A stretch of 64,000 bases of DNA. Source: Nymphaea colorata. Its lineage: Eukaryota; Streptophyta; Magnoliopsida; Nymphaeales; Nymphaeaceae. Positions 46,677 to 57,977 of the stretch are shown here, one piece after another. Both the position numbers and the translations under genes were made by a program. The notes under the pieces are model-generated. The model did no database searches, was not told where the DNA came from, and saw only the letters and a program-made list of their open reading frames with translations. The DNA lies in assembly GCF_008831285.2 (NCBI RefSeq), contig NC_045149.1, forward strand, positions 5,757,500-5,821,499. The letters are read 5' to 3'. Every line of letters starts with the position of its first letter. Position 1 is the stretch's first letter.

Positions 46677-47140
46677 ACTACGAATTCCGTATCAAACACG
46701 AGCAAGACTAGGTTATACACTTTTTATTATATGTATTATTAGTTTCAAATTTTGATGTAAAGTCGTAGTAATACTTACACAGAAACACAGTTCTTTTCAA
46801 GGACTTCTAGGGTTAAAACTGTAATTCCTAAACTATTTTTTATGCCAAGAAGCAAATATGTTATAGATTAAATAGTCAAGGATAATTAAAGTTAACTGCT
46901 CATTTTTAGGAAGACATTTCATTTGAGATGGGATTCATCTGAGGAGAATTTAAGAATTACTCCTATTTCATTTGAATTTTATTTTACCATTATTTGGTTT
47001 AGGGTGTACTATATAGTGTATTTTCCTAGTGAGAGTTAGTAAACTCTAGTTTATATTGAAGTAGATACAGATTTTTAACTTTTTATTAGTTCATTTGGAA
47101 GGACAGCACTAGGAGGACCCCCCCGGATTAGTGTCCTTAT
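46677..47140. other. Intergenic, no gene recognised
   Basis: AT-rich spacer between the MITE at 46242-46676 and the inverted pair starting at 47141. Confidence 0.4.
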
Positions 47141-47354
47141 GGGCGATGGTTTGGAATTTTACTTCAAGAATGAAAATTCCAAAATCATAATTCCTCTCAA
47201 ACTGAATTGAAATGAAAATTCCAGGTTCTAGTATCTTAATCTCGAAAACAAAATACCATGTTTCTTTAATAATTTTAATTTTTTGAAAAATGAACATTTT
47301 AATTATAAAATTCCATGATTCCGGATATGTATATATATATTTCAAACGCCCCCT
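47141..47354 (+). mobile_element. MITE-like repeat, left member of an inverted pair
   Basis: Starts GCGATGGTTTGGAATTTTAC and ends TATATTTCAAACGCCC. Its full length is the imperfect inverse of 48370-48569. Each member ends in (C)GTTTGA-type words, so each may be a separate MITE whose two copies lie head to head. Confidence 0.75.
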
Positions 47355-48369
47355 TGCGAACTCGGATTAGGACTCGACCATAGGTTAGACCATTCAAGTT
47401 CCGGAAAGTCCTAAAAACGGATCAAAGCCAAAACGTGCAAGGCTTATTACTAAGCCCCAACTACAGAGAGTGCGCAGCAGAAGCGCAGTGGCCTGTCCCA
47501 GTGAGCAGCAACATTTGGCAATCGCGGAACTGTCTTTTTCTTGGACGGATCCACTTAGCTGGTAAGGATTTTTTTCCGTTGAAAGCGAGTTGCCCAAACA
47601 AATCATTTACTGATGAAAGAAAGAAAGAATAAATAATGTACGTATAAAAAGAAAAAAAAAACACAAGACTAATCATCTCCCGATTTCAAAGAAGAGAAAG
47701 AATAGCATACGAAAGAGCCCCACCATCAATCCTCTTATGCCTTTAGTCAGTTCTTGGAATCTGCAATCCAACCACTAGAGGTTGTAATCGCAGCTTAGAA
47801 ACGAGAAGTGTTGCTTGTCCCGCCCATCCAGCAGCCATCAGCCTGAATATTAGATTCAAAGTCCACAAATCTGTTCCATATTACGTTTTCTTCCACCCAC
47901 CCTGCATTTGCTAGTTTATCTTTGTTGTCCATCTTCTTGGAACTTACTTCCTCCACCTTCTCTTTCCCCCTATTTGGACCAGGAGGGATCTCTCTGAGCA
48001 GCTTCCGGATTTGCTGCCGGACGAGTACTTTCAATCTCCATTAATACCTCTTTGACACCCCCCTTAGGGCAGAGCTAAGGTAGTCCCACCTCAACTTTTT
48101 TTTAAAAAATTTGCATCTAAATGTTAAAAAATTTCACTTCACTTGTTTTATACAAAAATTTTAAAAAATGATATTTAGGCCTTAGTTAAAATTTAGAAAC
48201 TTTAATTCAACCCTCCTCATGAAAAATTTATGCTGACCATCGCCTGGTTCGACCAATTTATCTTCCTGGACCACCATTCTACCACCTTGGTTAGAACCAA
48301 GGTTCCTCACGATTGGCTCATTCAACTTTCCTTGAGCAATGTGAATTGCCATAATTAGAACAAAATTAA
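47355..48369. other. Segment enclosed by the inverted pair
   Basis: A minus-strand frame at 47795-48034 (for example LLREIPPGPNRGKEKVEE and NRFVDFESNIQADGCWMG) has coding-like composition but no recognised domain; it could be a captured exon. From about 48050 to 48225 the AAAATTT-rich text is one copy of a dispersed AT-rich repeat also seen at 49545, 49925 and 53070. Confidence 0.4.
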
Positions 48370-48569
48370 GGATACGTTTGATATACCCAAAATCATGGAC
48401 TTTTATAATCAAAATGCTCAATTTTTAAAAACTTGGAATTATTAAGCAAACAAGATGCTTTGTTTCCTGGAAACTGAAACTTTGAACTTTAATTCCATTC
48501 TAGTTTAAGGAGAAATCATGACTTTGAAATTTTCATTCTTTAATCAAAATTCCAAACCATCAAACGCGT
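48370..48569 (-). mobile_element. MITE-like repeat, right member of an inverted pair
   Basis: Reads GGATACGTTTGATATACCC at its left end and TTCCAAACCATCAAACGCG at its right end. Reverse-complemented it follows 47141-47354 nearly base for base, including GAATGAAAATT and AATTCCA blocks. Confidence 0.75.
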
Positions 48570-51067
48570 GAAGGAACCAATTACTTAGTTGTATTTTGGT
48601 TTTCACCTTAATTGTATTTTGTCAATACAGTCAATTGTAGATTTTATCCTAATTATAAAGAGGGAAATTTGGATTCGTTTCATTTACCCTGACTAGTCCA
48701 ATTACTTCTGCGTTCGATAATTTAGGATTTAGTTTAGGCAATTAACAAAGTTAATGAAGTTTTAATTTTAACTTAAGTTAAGTTGTTTTTAACTAGGGTT
48801 AGTTTAGATTAACTCGGGTGGAATCTAGAATTTACTTAATTACAGTTTTACCATTGTAACTTTATATAATTTTAGGATTGGGATTTATCTTTGTTTTTTT
48901 AACTTTTTACGTACCTAGAGTAACTAATTTTTTAGGATTAGGTTAAATTAGTTTGTCACTAGGTTAAAACTCTCGTAAGCCCCCACTGACGATGTGTGGG
49001 TTACTTGTGTTTGTTTCTCTTTCTAGTTTTAGTTTAATTTCAAATCAGCTTTAGTGTAGCTTAAATTACTCTTATTTTCCAGCATTCTATTAGTTGTAGA
49101 TTTGACTAATTTCAATATAGAAGCAATCTAGCTTCAGCGTTAGATGATAGAATGGGTCGTAGCTTAATTAGCGTTAGGTCAGTTGTTCTTTTTGTAATCC
49201 AAGTGGTTCCTTAGCTAGAAATATACTAATTAAATACATTTCATCGGTTTACTTTAAATTCACATTGCTTATTGTGTTTGATAGTTTAGATAGAATAGGT
49301 TGCAAAGCTGCTTTCTTTTCTTGCTTTCTTACGATGGTTTGCATCGGGTAGAGTTCGATTTCAGTAGTCAATTTTTGTGCTTCCATCACATGGGCTGGAA
49401 TTTTCAACAATTGTGGGCTGTAATGGACGGCAACTGTAGAGAGAGAGAGAGAGAGAGAGGTATGGCCGTCAAGGTCATTACGCGGAGCTGCCTGAAAAAT
49501 AAATTCAACCCGTCATTACAAGCACACTCGGGGGTGACAGCCCACTTTTTTTACTTTTTTTTTTAGTTTACATGTAAATGTTTAAAGAATTCATTTATTT
49601 AATATCAAAATTTTTAAAATTTTGAAACTTTAATTTGGCTCCACTCATGAAAAATTCTTAATTTTGACCCAGTGCACACTGATTTAGATTGAGAGAAATC
49701 CATTGTTAAGGCACACTGATTTAGACTAAGAGAAATGATAGACGAGTGAGCAGCCACTTAGGACAAGCACAAATGATATATGATAACAGCTAGTGGGGTA
49801 CTGGTTTGGCCCACTCCAACTCAGCAGCCCATATCCTTGATGAGCAGCCACGGTGACTTTGTAATTATTGTGTGCTGCTTGAGAAAATGATTGATAATCA
49901 AGTCACACACAGCTTTTATATTCAGGCGTGGAGATACGAATTTTTTATATAGTTTTAAAATTTTCACAAAGGTCAAAATAGAAAATTTTAAATTATACAT
50001 ACAAATATATATATATATATATAACTAAAATTCGTTAGATTTACATATAACTTTTTAAAGTTTTTAAAATGTAAGGGAGAGTCAAGGCCCCTGCCGGCGC
50101 CCCCTTTCCTCTGCCTTATATTGCTTGAGAAATGGTAAGAGGGCTAACTTTGAGGTTTTGAAAATAGGCTTGGTATTTTGAAAGAAATGTGAGAATTTAA
50201 AACTCTTGTTTGAGGAGTATGATGAAATACTAATAGATGGTACATACAATAAGCACAAATAATAGATGGTACATACAATAAGCACAAATGAAGGACTTCC
50301 CATTACTGCTCATCATCCAAATAGCAACATCAGATTGCAAGCTAACTGCATATTTAGAGATCATACACTTGCTAACCAGTGGCTATTATGGTGACTGGTG
50401 TGGGCAGTTGCCCACCCAGTTTCTTAAAAGTTCTTTACTTGTAAATGAGAATCTTAAATATTTATTCTTATTTGTGTATTTTTAAGCAAGTGCCCCTTAA
50501 GCAATTTTTTATGGCTCCAGCTAACAAATAATAAAGAATGGACTGCACCCTACATCCGAAGTTGCGTGCCAAAATTACTTAATTTCCATCTTGGAAGGGT
50601 CAGTCTCGATTACTGAAATTCCATGCCTTGTTCGATTGTAGGCGTGCAGCAGCATTCATAGGCTTTCCAATATTTCTTGAATTTATAGTTTTCGTATTTT
50701 GATGGGATATGTTTTCTACATGTAACTATTCCGTTGTTTATAAGGACAACGAAGAGTACACAGGAAAAACTACTGGTTTTTCCTTCTTGTGCGTGTCCAA
50801 CGAGGGAGAGGTGGTGCATGCACCAGTATGCACTGGAAAAGAAAAAAAAAAAACAAAACAAAAGAAAGCTCGTTTTTCCTTCTTGTGGGTGTGCAACGAG
50901 GGAGAGCTGCGTGTATTAAAGGTGATGCATGCGCCAGATACGCACTGAGAAAAGAGAAAGGGGAAATCGCATTATTTTGGGTATTTGTCCACAAAATGTT
51001 TTTCTAAGAATTTTTAACTTTTTTTCACTATATTTTTTAATCCCTCCAAGTGGGCTCTAATTTTGAA

Positions 51068-51104
<37 letters not shown>

Positions 51105-52200
51105 TGGATAACAGAGTGTGCACCTAACCGATTAATTGTGTGGGGGCACCCTCGTGTCCTTTGTCAAAGGATGAGTGATTCATTTCACCTTCCTCCTAAA
51201 CTTTTTAGGAGTTTAATAGTAAAACACAGAGACATGACAATGACTATTCCAAGGATAATGCTAATAGTAATTAGAAATGACTGTCAGTGAAACACTTGAA
51301 ATTGTAGAAATTAGATATTTGCAACTTGTAAAAGAAGGAGAACCGATGAAAGGATGAGGATGTGGTGTTTTTGTGGAGGGGACCACCGTTGTCTTCTCAC
51401 GCGCCAAACCAACCCAAACACGAACACTGGCGTCATAATATCGACAAGAATGGGGACAAACGAGTCCACCTCTTGACAGCAATCGGCAAGAGATCCACCG
51501 TAAAAGGGCATTTGGCAGTTTGTTGGAAATTCTCAAGCACTGTTTGGGGAAACGGAAGGCTGGGGAGTAGCAGTTTCCACACTTGTCTAGAAATCCTTTC
51601 AACGAAAAGCCACCACCGACGATTCCCCTCCAAAAAAGGGAAAGGAAAAAAGAAAAGAAAGCATAGGAAAGTCGATGATGCGTTTGAGAGAAAACAAGTC
51701 AAGTAAGTTAAGAAGTTGTTTTTACCTTGGCCTTGAGAACATGGTTAGTTACCCGACCCCATTCACTTTTATGGATAACGAAGTGTGCACCTAACCATTC
51801 CGGCTCGTGGCAGAGGCACAATAATTCTCTTACACCAGTCCTACATAACCTCTTTATGTGTATATTAATGCCTCATAATCTTATTTATTACTCTATGCTC
51901 CTCAAAAGTTAAAGGTTACATTTCTGACTTAGTCAGGTCAGGCCACCTACTCTGTGATCTTTCTGAAATTTTGAAACGCATAGACCTGATATGCCCAATA
52001 CCCGTCGAGTACTCTACTCTACACTCATAGTTAATTTTGAAATGCAATTCGGCAGTGTGCTGAACCGGTCAACTATTCGATCGCGTTTCGTGTGGGATAA
52101 TCGACTAAAGGCATCTTACCAGCTTCGTGCCCACCTTCGTGCTTTATGGACTTTTCTTCGCGACGGCTTCCACGGGTCAATAACTAGACTTTCTTAGGTC
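48570..52200. other. Intergenic upstream of the PLAC8-domain gene; several small repeats
   Basis: No gene recognised. It contains (GA)n at 49440-49458 and AT-rich dispersed repeat copies at about 49545-49655 and 49925-50100. A 29-bp tandem duplication starts at 50232 and 50261 (AATAGATGGTACATACAATA). A roughly 98-bp duplication lies at about 50774-50960 (TTTTTCCTTCTTGTG twice), and a 33-base T run at 51071-51103. The phrase GAGTGTGCACCTAACC/GAAGTGTGCACCTAACC occurs near 51112 and 51780. Complementary frames at 51261-51706 are mutual shadows. Confidence 0.45.
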
Positions 52201-52302
52201 TATACATATATGTGCGCGAAAGCGAAAACATAAACAAAGAGAGAGAGAGAGCGAGGGAAAGCAAAAACAAGATATAGAGAGAAAGAAAGAAAGAGAGAGA
52301 GA
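52201..52302 (+). promoter_or_regulatory. Core promoter and 5' UTR of the PLAC8-domain gene
   Basis: TATACATATATG at 52201-52212 lies about 100 bp before the ATG and is the best TATA candidate. The leader that follows is GA-rich (52240-52300), as is common in plant 5' UTRs. The ATG sits in AGAGAATGGCC, a good plant context. Confidence 0.55.
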
Positions 52303-54118
52303 ATGGCCCAAGAATGGAAACAGTCTGGCTATTCTACTGGAGTGCCGGTGGGTTCCGGCTCTGCTCCCATGTACGTACAAGCTCAGTATCCGGCGGTGCC
52401 GCAGCCTCCCGGCCACCAGCTGCCGCCAGGGCCCTGGACTACTGGCCTCTGTGATTGCTTTGACGATTGCGAAAATTGTGAGTCACATGACCTCCCTCCT
52501 TCTCTGCCTCTGTCTCTCTTTCTCTCTCTCTCCCTCCTCTCTCTAACAGTTGGCCTTGATCAGGTTGCGTCACCTGTTGGTGCCCTTGCATCACCTTTGG
52601 CAGAATCGCTGAGATTGTGGATCGTGGATCTACCTGTGAGCTCTCTCTCTCAGAGTATTATAGATGCGAATGTCTGGGAGGAGTTCAATTTGATGATAAA
52701 ATTGTGATGTGCGTTCACTAATTGTGTTGTGTGCGCAGCTTGCGGAGTGAGCAGTTCACTGTATTTCTTGATATCGTACCTGACGGGGTGCGCCTGCTTG
52801 CTGTCCTGCTCCTACCGCAGCAGGCTCAGGTCTCAATACGGGCTGCACGAGAAACCCTGCAATGACTGCTGTGTTCACTTCTGGTGTGAAGCCTGTGCTC
52901 TCTGCCAGGAGTACAGAGAGCTCAAGAACCGCGGATTCGACATGCCCCTCGGTATGTATTCTCTTTCTCTCTCTTTGTGAAAGCTTTTGCAATCTTAGCT
53001 TCAACTTCTTAATCACTTGCAGTTGCAATTCTTATCCTTCAAACATGTCATCAAATGAAATTAAATAAAAGGTGAAGTCAGAATTTTTTTGGTCAAATTA
53101 AAGTTATTAAATTTTGACAAGAACCTGAAATATCATTTTTCAAAACCTTTTACATCAAAACAAGTAAATTTTTTAAAATTTACATATAAATTTAAAAAAA
53201 AAAATTGATGGGGACCAGGGCACCTGCAGCTCAAGTTTATCCTTTATTTTAAAAAGCAAGGGGAGAAATTAGTATTTATGACATTGGAACACTGAAGATA
53301 GTAAAACCATAGTTTTTGCGTTTGAGAACACTGTAAGAATGTATGTTTTATGCAGCTACCCAAAATATTAAGCAAAATTATGAATCATTTACACAAGTAT
53401 TATATGAGTTATTCTCAATATTTGTAGTAAATTCATGAAACCAAAAGTCTTCTCACATGGTTCAAAAATTAATAGTTGACAACCATGTGATGTGTGGGAT
53501 GGTACAAGCCTCACATCACCACGATCGCTTGTAGAAGCGTGAAGCAGTTGGTCTCCCATAGCTTCCACTTAGCTCTGCGGTGCGGCCCACTTTGGTCTCC
53601 CATGGCTACGGGCAAACTTGCCGCCGTTTTGGATAAAATAACCAAGGGGCATATCCACAACAACAGAAAATAAATGAAATGATCGAGAACTTTGTATCTC
53701 ATTCGCTTAAGAAAAACAATTTCAATAACTTTTCCGGATAATCTTAAATATCTTATCTATATTTCCTATATTTTCCTGAACATGCATGCTTTTCTCTCTC
53801 ATAGAAACAAGTCTCTTTCGCCCATTGGTCGTTTTATATAACCTTTTGAAAACGGAAAAGACACAAAATGGTGCCTAACATCAAATAGGCCCTCAAGTTT
53901 TGCAGCTAATTGACTCAGAAAAAGAAGAACATTCCAAAGCATTTTTTTTTAGAGGTTAAGAGCATACGGATTCAAGCATGTGCAGTCATATGCATGGATT
54001 ACTTCATCTTTTTTTAATTCTTTTTGGCTGTATATGTGAAGGTTGGCAAGGAAATCTTGAGAAACAAGCTCAGGCAACTACAACACCTCCAAGCATGAGC
54101 AGTGGCATGAGTCGTTAG
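52303..54118 (+). CDS. PLAC8-domain protein, plant cadmium resistance / FW2.2-like family
   Basis: Exons 52303-52477, 52564-52635, 52739-52951 and 54042-54118 (TAG) join with GT-AG introns into 537 nt, 178 residues; all three introns are phase 1. The N-terminus (1-45) is rich in Pro, Gly and Gln. PLAC8 begins at [12 protein letters not shown] (45-56). The family signature CC-x4-CPC is complete: CCVTCWCPC at 59-67, followed by [18 protein letters not shown] (68-85). A hydrophobic segment (86-105, [15 protein letters not shown]) is the expected membrane region. A second cluster, [20 protein letters not shown], spans 123-142, then [16 protein letters not shown]. Members are small plasma-membrane proteins linked to cadmium/zinc efflux or to organ and cell-number control (FW2.2/CNR); which role applies cannot be told from sequence. 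The length equals the family norm and nothing looks broken. Intron 3 is long (1090 bp) and carries an AT-rich repeat copy. Confidence 0.95.
53070..53240. mobile_element. AT-rich dispersed repeat copy inside intron 3
   Basis: GAAGTCAGAATTTTTTTGGT ... AAAATTTACATATAAATTT ... ATGGGGACCAGGGCACCTGC resembles the stretches at about 48060-48225, 49545-49655 and 49925-50100. These look like members of one short non-autonomous plant repeat with GGGGC-rich ends. The copy lies wholly within the intron and does not touch its splice sites. Confidence 0.45.
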
Positions 54119-54428
54119 GACGTCACTTGATACATGAAGTGTCCAAGAGTGCAATTGCTTCCCTGGTTCTTCATGCGTATTTGAAACTCCAGTTCCATCT
54201 GTTTGTTGTGCATGAATTAATAATGTTTATTGGGTATAAGAACAATAATGTTGATGTGTCATGTTTGGTTTATTTCGTGGAATTTGTGAAACAGAATATC
54301 CTTAATTTGTAAACAGTTCACTTGTTTTTTTTTTTTTCTTTATATATTTTATATACTTATGTGAGATCCTCCCCATAAAGGGCAATGGTATACTAGTTTT
54401 GCTGGATGCTAGGCCTCCGTTCACTTTA
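54119..54428 (+). other. 3' UTR and flank of the PLAC8-domain gene
   Basis: AT-rich sequence after the stop codon. AATAAT words at 54218 and 54243 could serve as plant polyadenylation signals; none is decisive. Confidence 0.4.
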
Positions 54429-56300
54429 TTAGCATAAAAGATAGAATCTACAACAACAAAAATTAAGAAAAGAAAGAATCAAAACTACAGTAAATAAGCC
54501 AAACGAGAAAGCCACCTCAGTGGCAGGAGCATCTTTAGCAATCCTAATCTTTATAACCAATAACCTGGGAATCCAAGCAAACCTAGTTGGGATTTCCTTC
54601 CCACAAGCCTCCAATTGTTCTTTCAGGCATCGCAACCACCCTGTTTGGTTTGAAACCGGAAAAAAGCACGCTGAAGCAACACGGAAATTCTTCCCCAAAC
54701 TTCCAAAGTGTCATTTTCAAGCTGATGCAATTGAGGAAACCAATCTTTATACCAATATTGCACCACATCAGAGGTTATGAAAATCTCCATCCAAGGGCAT
54801 GAGTCAAGAGTTTTTCATCGCAAGGGCCGAACTATAGTTTTTCATATATGAAGACACACTCATATATACACAGTTGAAGAAGTTAATGTGAAAATAAAGA
54901 AATATTGAGAGAATTTTTTTTTCAGGAGCAGCACTCATTCATAGACTTTCATATCTAAAGGTGCACTCATATATATATATATATATAACAGTCAAAGATG
55001 TTAATGTGAAAATAAAGAAACATCCAGAGACTAGTGTAGGCAACTGCCAATACCATCGTATATGTAACTTCCCCACTAGCATTGAAACAGCTCAGGCACA
55101 TTTATATAGATGCCTCACCTTGCCACCAAGCAAGGCCAAGTCCGGTATTTCCAAATGTACCAATTCACCAAGCGTACCATGGAATGGCGCTGAAACTAGG
55201 GATGTGAACTGATCGGATATATCCTTAATCATATTTGTTTTTTCGGATATTCACATATTCAGATTCAAATAAATAAAAGTCATATCCGAATCAGAATCCG
55301 AATTTCGATTTTACAATCCGAATCTTATTCGAATCTGAATCCGAATTTTGAACTGGATTGCCAGTTTTCAAAACATAATAGCATTAGATACTAGATATTT
55401 GTCTAAAAATGAATCTGAATCTGATCAAATGCCATTTATTAAATCCGCATTCAATCCGATTTCTTAATATGATATTAACTTTTTTTCCATATCTGATTTT
55501 TTTTTTGATAGAATCGATCAGATATCCGATTCAAATAGGATATATTGACATGGCTAGCTGAAACCTTAGAGACAGAGCTTGCATCATAGCCCCTCCCATA
55601 CAACAGTTCATTTTAAACTGGACTTTCACGTAAGGCCAAACCTTCTCAACAAAGAAGAGGTGAGAAAAGATAGGGCATCGATTCATCTTCTCTACACAGA
55701 AGGCAGATATTTGCCAGAGCCACACCACCACAAACAAAAACCACTGTGTTCTTTGGTCGCTCTTTACTCCACCAAACCCATCTTCGCCAAGGTTTGATCA
55801 CCGCTTTGTGCCTGCAAATCTCCCGAACAACACATAGGCGGACCTTATCTACATCTGACCCCCTGTGCAGCATCTATATCCTTGTATTCTTCAAGATAAG
55901 GTCGTTCAATCCCGAGCCTGTTGAGTAAAATGAACAATAAGTACTGGATCAAGAATGATATGATCCTCAGCGATCACTGTAAATCTGATGCTAAAGCCGA
56001 GAAAGGCCCTTTGCTCTGCCGTCATATAAGACTAATTAAAGTGTAGCCGCCCCATCTGTCCTACGAAAAACTCACTTCTCCTTTGCCAATTTCCTACTTC
56101 CCCTCAGATGTCATCTTCCTCCATCTCTCTATTATTCCTTTGAAGAACCAAGTCCCATTTTGCACTCCAATAAGTGAAGTGAAGGTAGTTCTTTCTCACA
56201 AACACAGCCCAAAGCTTTTCATTGCAAGGAGCTTATGAGAGCCAGTTTACTTAACATACTTATACCAAGTTCCTAGGGCATGGAGAAGCCTATTCCACCT
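54429..56300 (-). pseudogene. Probable LINE (non-LTR retrotransposon) ORF2 tail, degenerate
   Basis: On the minus strand 56230-55560 gives, in shifting frames, GVQNGTWFFKGIIERWRKM, then GKGEVSFS, a stop, and DRWGGYTL. This corresponds to the W-x-G-x-G...F-W-x-D-x-W block near the end of plant L1-type ORF2. It is followed by NICLLCREDESMPYLFSPLL, resembling the C-x2-C...H-L-F-x2-C zinc-binding tail. The minus-strand text at 54698-54429 (GKEIPTRFAWIPRLLV) may be its continuation. The MITE at 55197-55556 interrupts it. Stops and frameshifts are numerous. The identification rests on short motifs. Confidence 0.5.
55197..55556. mobile_element. MITE of the TAGGGATGT family, nested in LINE-like sequence
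   Basis: Starts TAGGGATGTGAACTGATCGG and ends GATATATTGACATGGCTA. It shares most internal phrases with 46242-46676 (CATATCCGAATC, GATATCCGATTCAAAT). The right TIR has degenerated (GACATGGCTA instead of GACGTCCCTA). Confidence 0.65.
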
Positions 56301-57300
56301 CCTAAAACCGACCGACATCAGTGAATTCAAATTTGAATCAGATGTGCCTTTTTACTATATCCGACTACTTTTCAGATACTTATATATTCTAATTCGAATT
56401 CAACCGGATTGATTTTTAAATAGGAAATCTGACTCTGGTCTTAATCTTTTTTTTTTGACATATGAATCCAATATGAATCTGATCTTTTGTACTCGAAATA
56501 TAAACATGTTCAGTGCCCGAATTTTAAATTCACTCCAAACCCAATTTAGATCCAATTTTAAATCAAAATTTTAAACATATAAATTAGCATTCCAAATCTT
56601 AATTAAATTTACCATAAAATCCAAAAGACTAGATATCAAAAACCTTGTCAATGATATAGGATTTTTTTTTTTTTTAAAAAAAAACATATCAATTTCAAAC
56701 AGATTCTTTATATATATGTGCTACTTATAAAACTCATGGAAGTGCATAAATAAAATACAAATCCCTTCTCCTTTTGCATCCAAGTTGAGACGACAGTGGT
56801 AGAGTTAAAATTGTATTATAATATATAGTCTATTGTATAATATTATTATTTGAAATAAATGAAAAATTGAAAATTAGTAGAGAGTTGATAATAACAATAG
56901 TCACTACATTAGATAAGACTAAACAACAATAAAAAAAATGACCACAAAAATTCTTCACAAAATTTTGGAATATACTTTCATCATATTGGCACTATATCAA
57001 GACATATGATTAAGTATGCATGTGTTGTGTAAGAAATAAAATTTACTTAAATAAACATATTGGGCACAAGCAAATGTAAGTTTTTAATGTTATAAAGAAT
57101 CAATATGATCATACAAAAGAAATATACCTCTAGCTTATCAATCAGCTTCAATGTACATCAATGTAATTGATGCAACCACTTCAAGCAAAGGTATGGAAAA
57201 ATCAGAATAATCTAATAAAAAATATAAAAAATCATAAAAATTTATGTTTAATAACTTTGAAATGTGAATACAACTTGTTACCTTTAGTTTGATGCCACAA
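56301..57300. other. AT-rich intergenic stretch, no gene recognised
   Basis: Very AT-rich, with GAATCTGAT-like words at 56320-56560 similar to the MITE interiors but no termini. Confidence 0.4.
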
Positions 57301-57977
57301 CCAATTGCATGTACCAAAGGTTCAATCGACTTCTATATTAATAAAAAATATCCCCTTCTATAGTGAATGTTGACTCTCAAGAAAGAGTTGATACAAAAAT
57401 AGCTAAAATATCACATCCCATTTTAAGTAATACATGATATTTAGTTACATTGGCTTCTCTCAATGTCAAAATATCAATAGATTGTTCTTTGGATAAATAG
57501 GTTTATCTAAATATAACTTTAAATCTGATTTTGTACAATGACATTGTGAAGGCTCCTCAAGAAAATCTTCTAATGACTGGCTTTGGACTTCTTATGAGAA
57601 GAAAACTCGATTGGGAAATAATATTAAATACATCATTATTTTTACCAACATTGACAATATAGTTGGCAGAAGGTGCCTTTGATGCATAAATAGCCTTGTA
57701 CTCATCATAACAATCACAAAGATAGTTTTTTATTGTAGACATATATTTTTGTTCTTCACCATCATAAAATTGCTTATAATAAAATTCAATTATCTTTATC
57801 TTATAATGCGAATTAAAAACCACTGCAGTTGCTCAAATTAGATTGTACATATCACAAATCACAATACTTATGGAATTTTTCCTTCATGTTTTTTGCTATA
57901 CTTGAAAGACAAACATATGAACTTGAACACATTCTATCAATTTTCATCTTCATTTAACAAAACTTTAGGAAGAAGAT
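57301..57977 (-). pseudogene. hAT transposase C-terminal remnant
   Basis: The minus strand from about 57910 reads MAKNMKEKFHKYW, then AVVFNSHYKIKIIEFYYKQF, YDGEEQKYMSTIKN, YLCDCYDEYKA. This matches the conserved hAT block of the form M-x2-K-F-x-K-Y-W ... V-L-D-P-R-Y-K-L-K-x2-E-F. After a gap with frame changes, 57530-57360 gives KSDLKLYLDKPIYPK, then NVTKYHVLLKMGCDILAIFV and ESTFTIEG, the counterpart of the hAT dimerisation domain (LYL-x-E-P-x-P, LS-x-M-A-R-D-I-L-A-I, ESAFS-x-G). Frameshifts and stops make it non-functional. Its 5' side is cut off by the LTR that starts at 57978. Confidence 0.8.

Noticed and set aside
50774-50960. Possible CRISPR-like or regular spaced repeats
   Set aside because: Only two copies of a ~98-bp duplication with poly-A between them; the window is eukaryotic.
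51362-51706. 114-codon plus-strand frame upstream of the PLAC8-domain gene
   Set aside because: Equally long frames run on the opposite strand over the same bases, no recognisable domain, and basic tail due to AAG/AAA-rich DNA.
52756-53028. 90-codon minus-strand frame antisense to the PLAC8-domain exon 3
   Set aside because: It is the shadow of a well-supported exon with GC-rich third positions.
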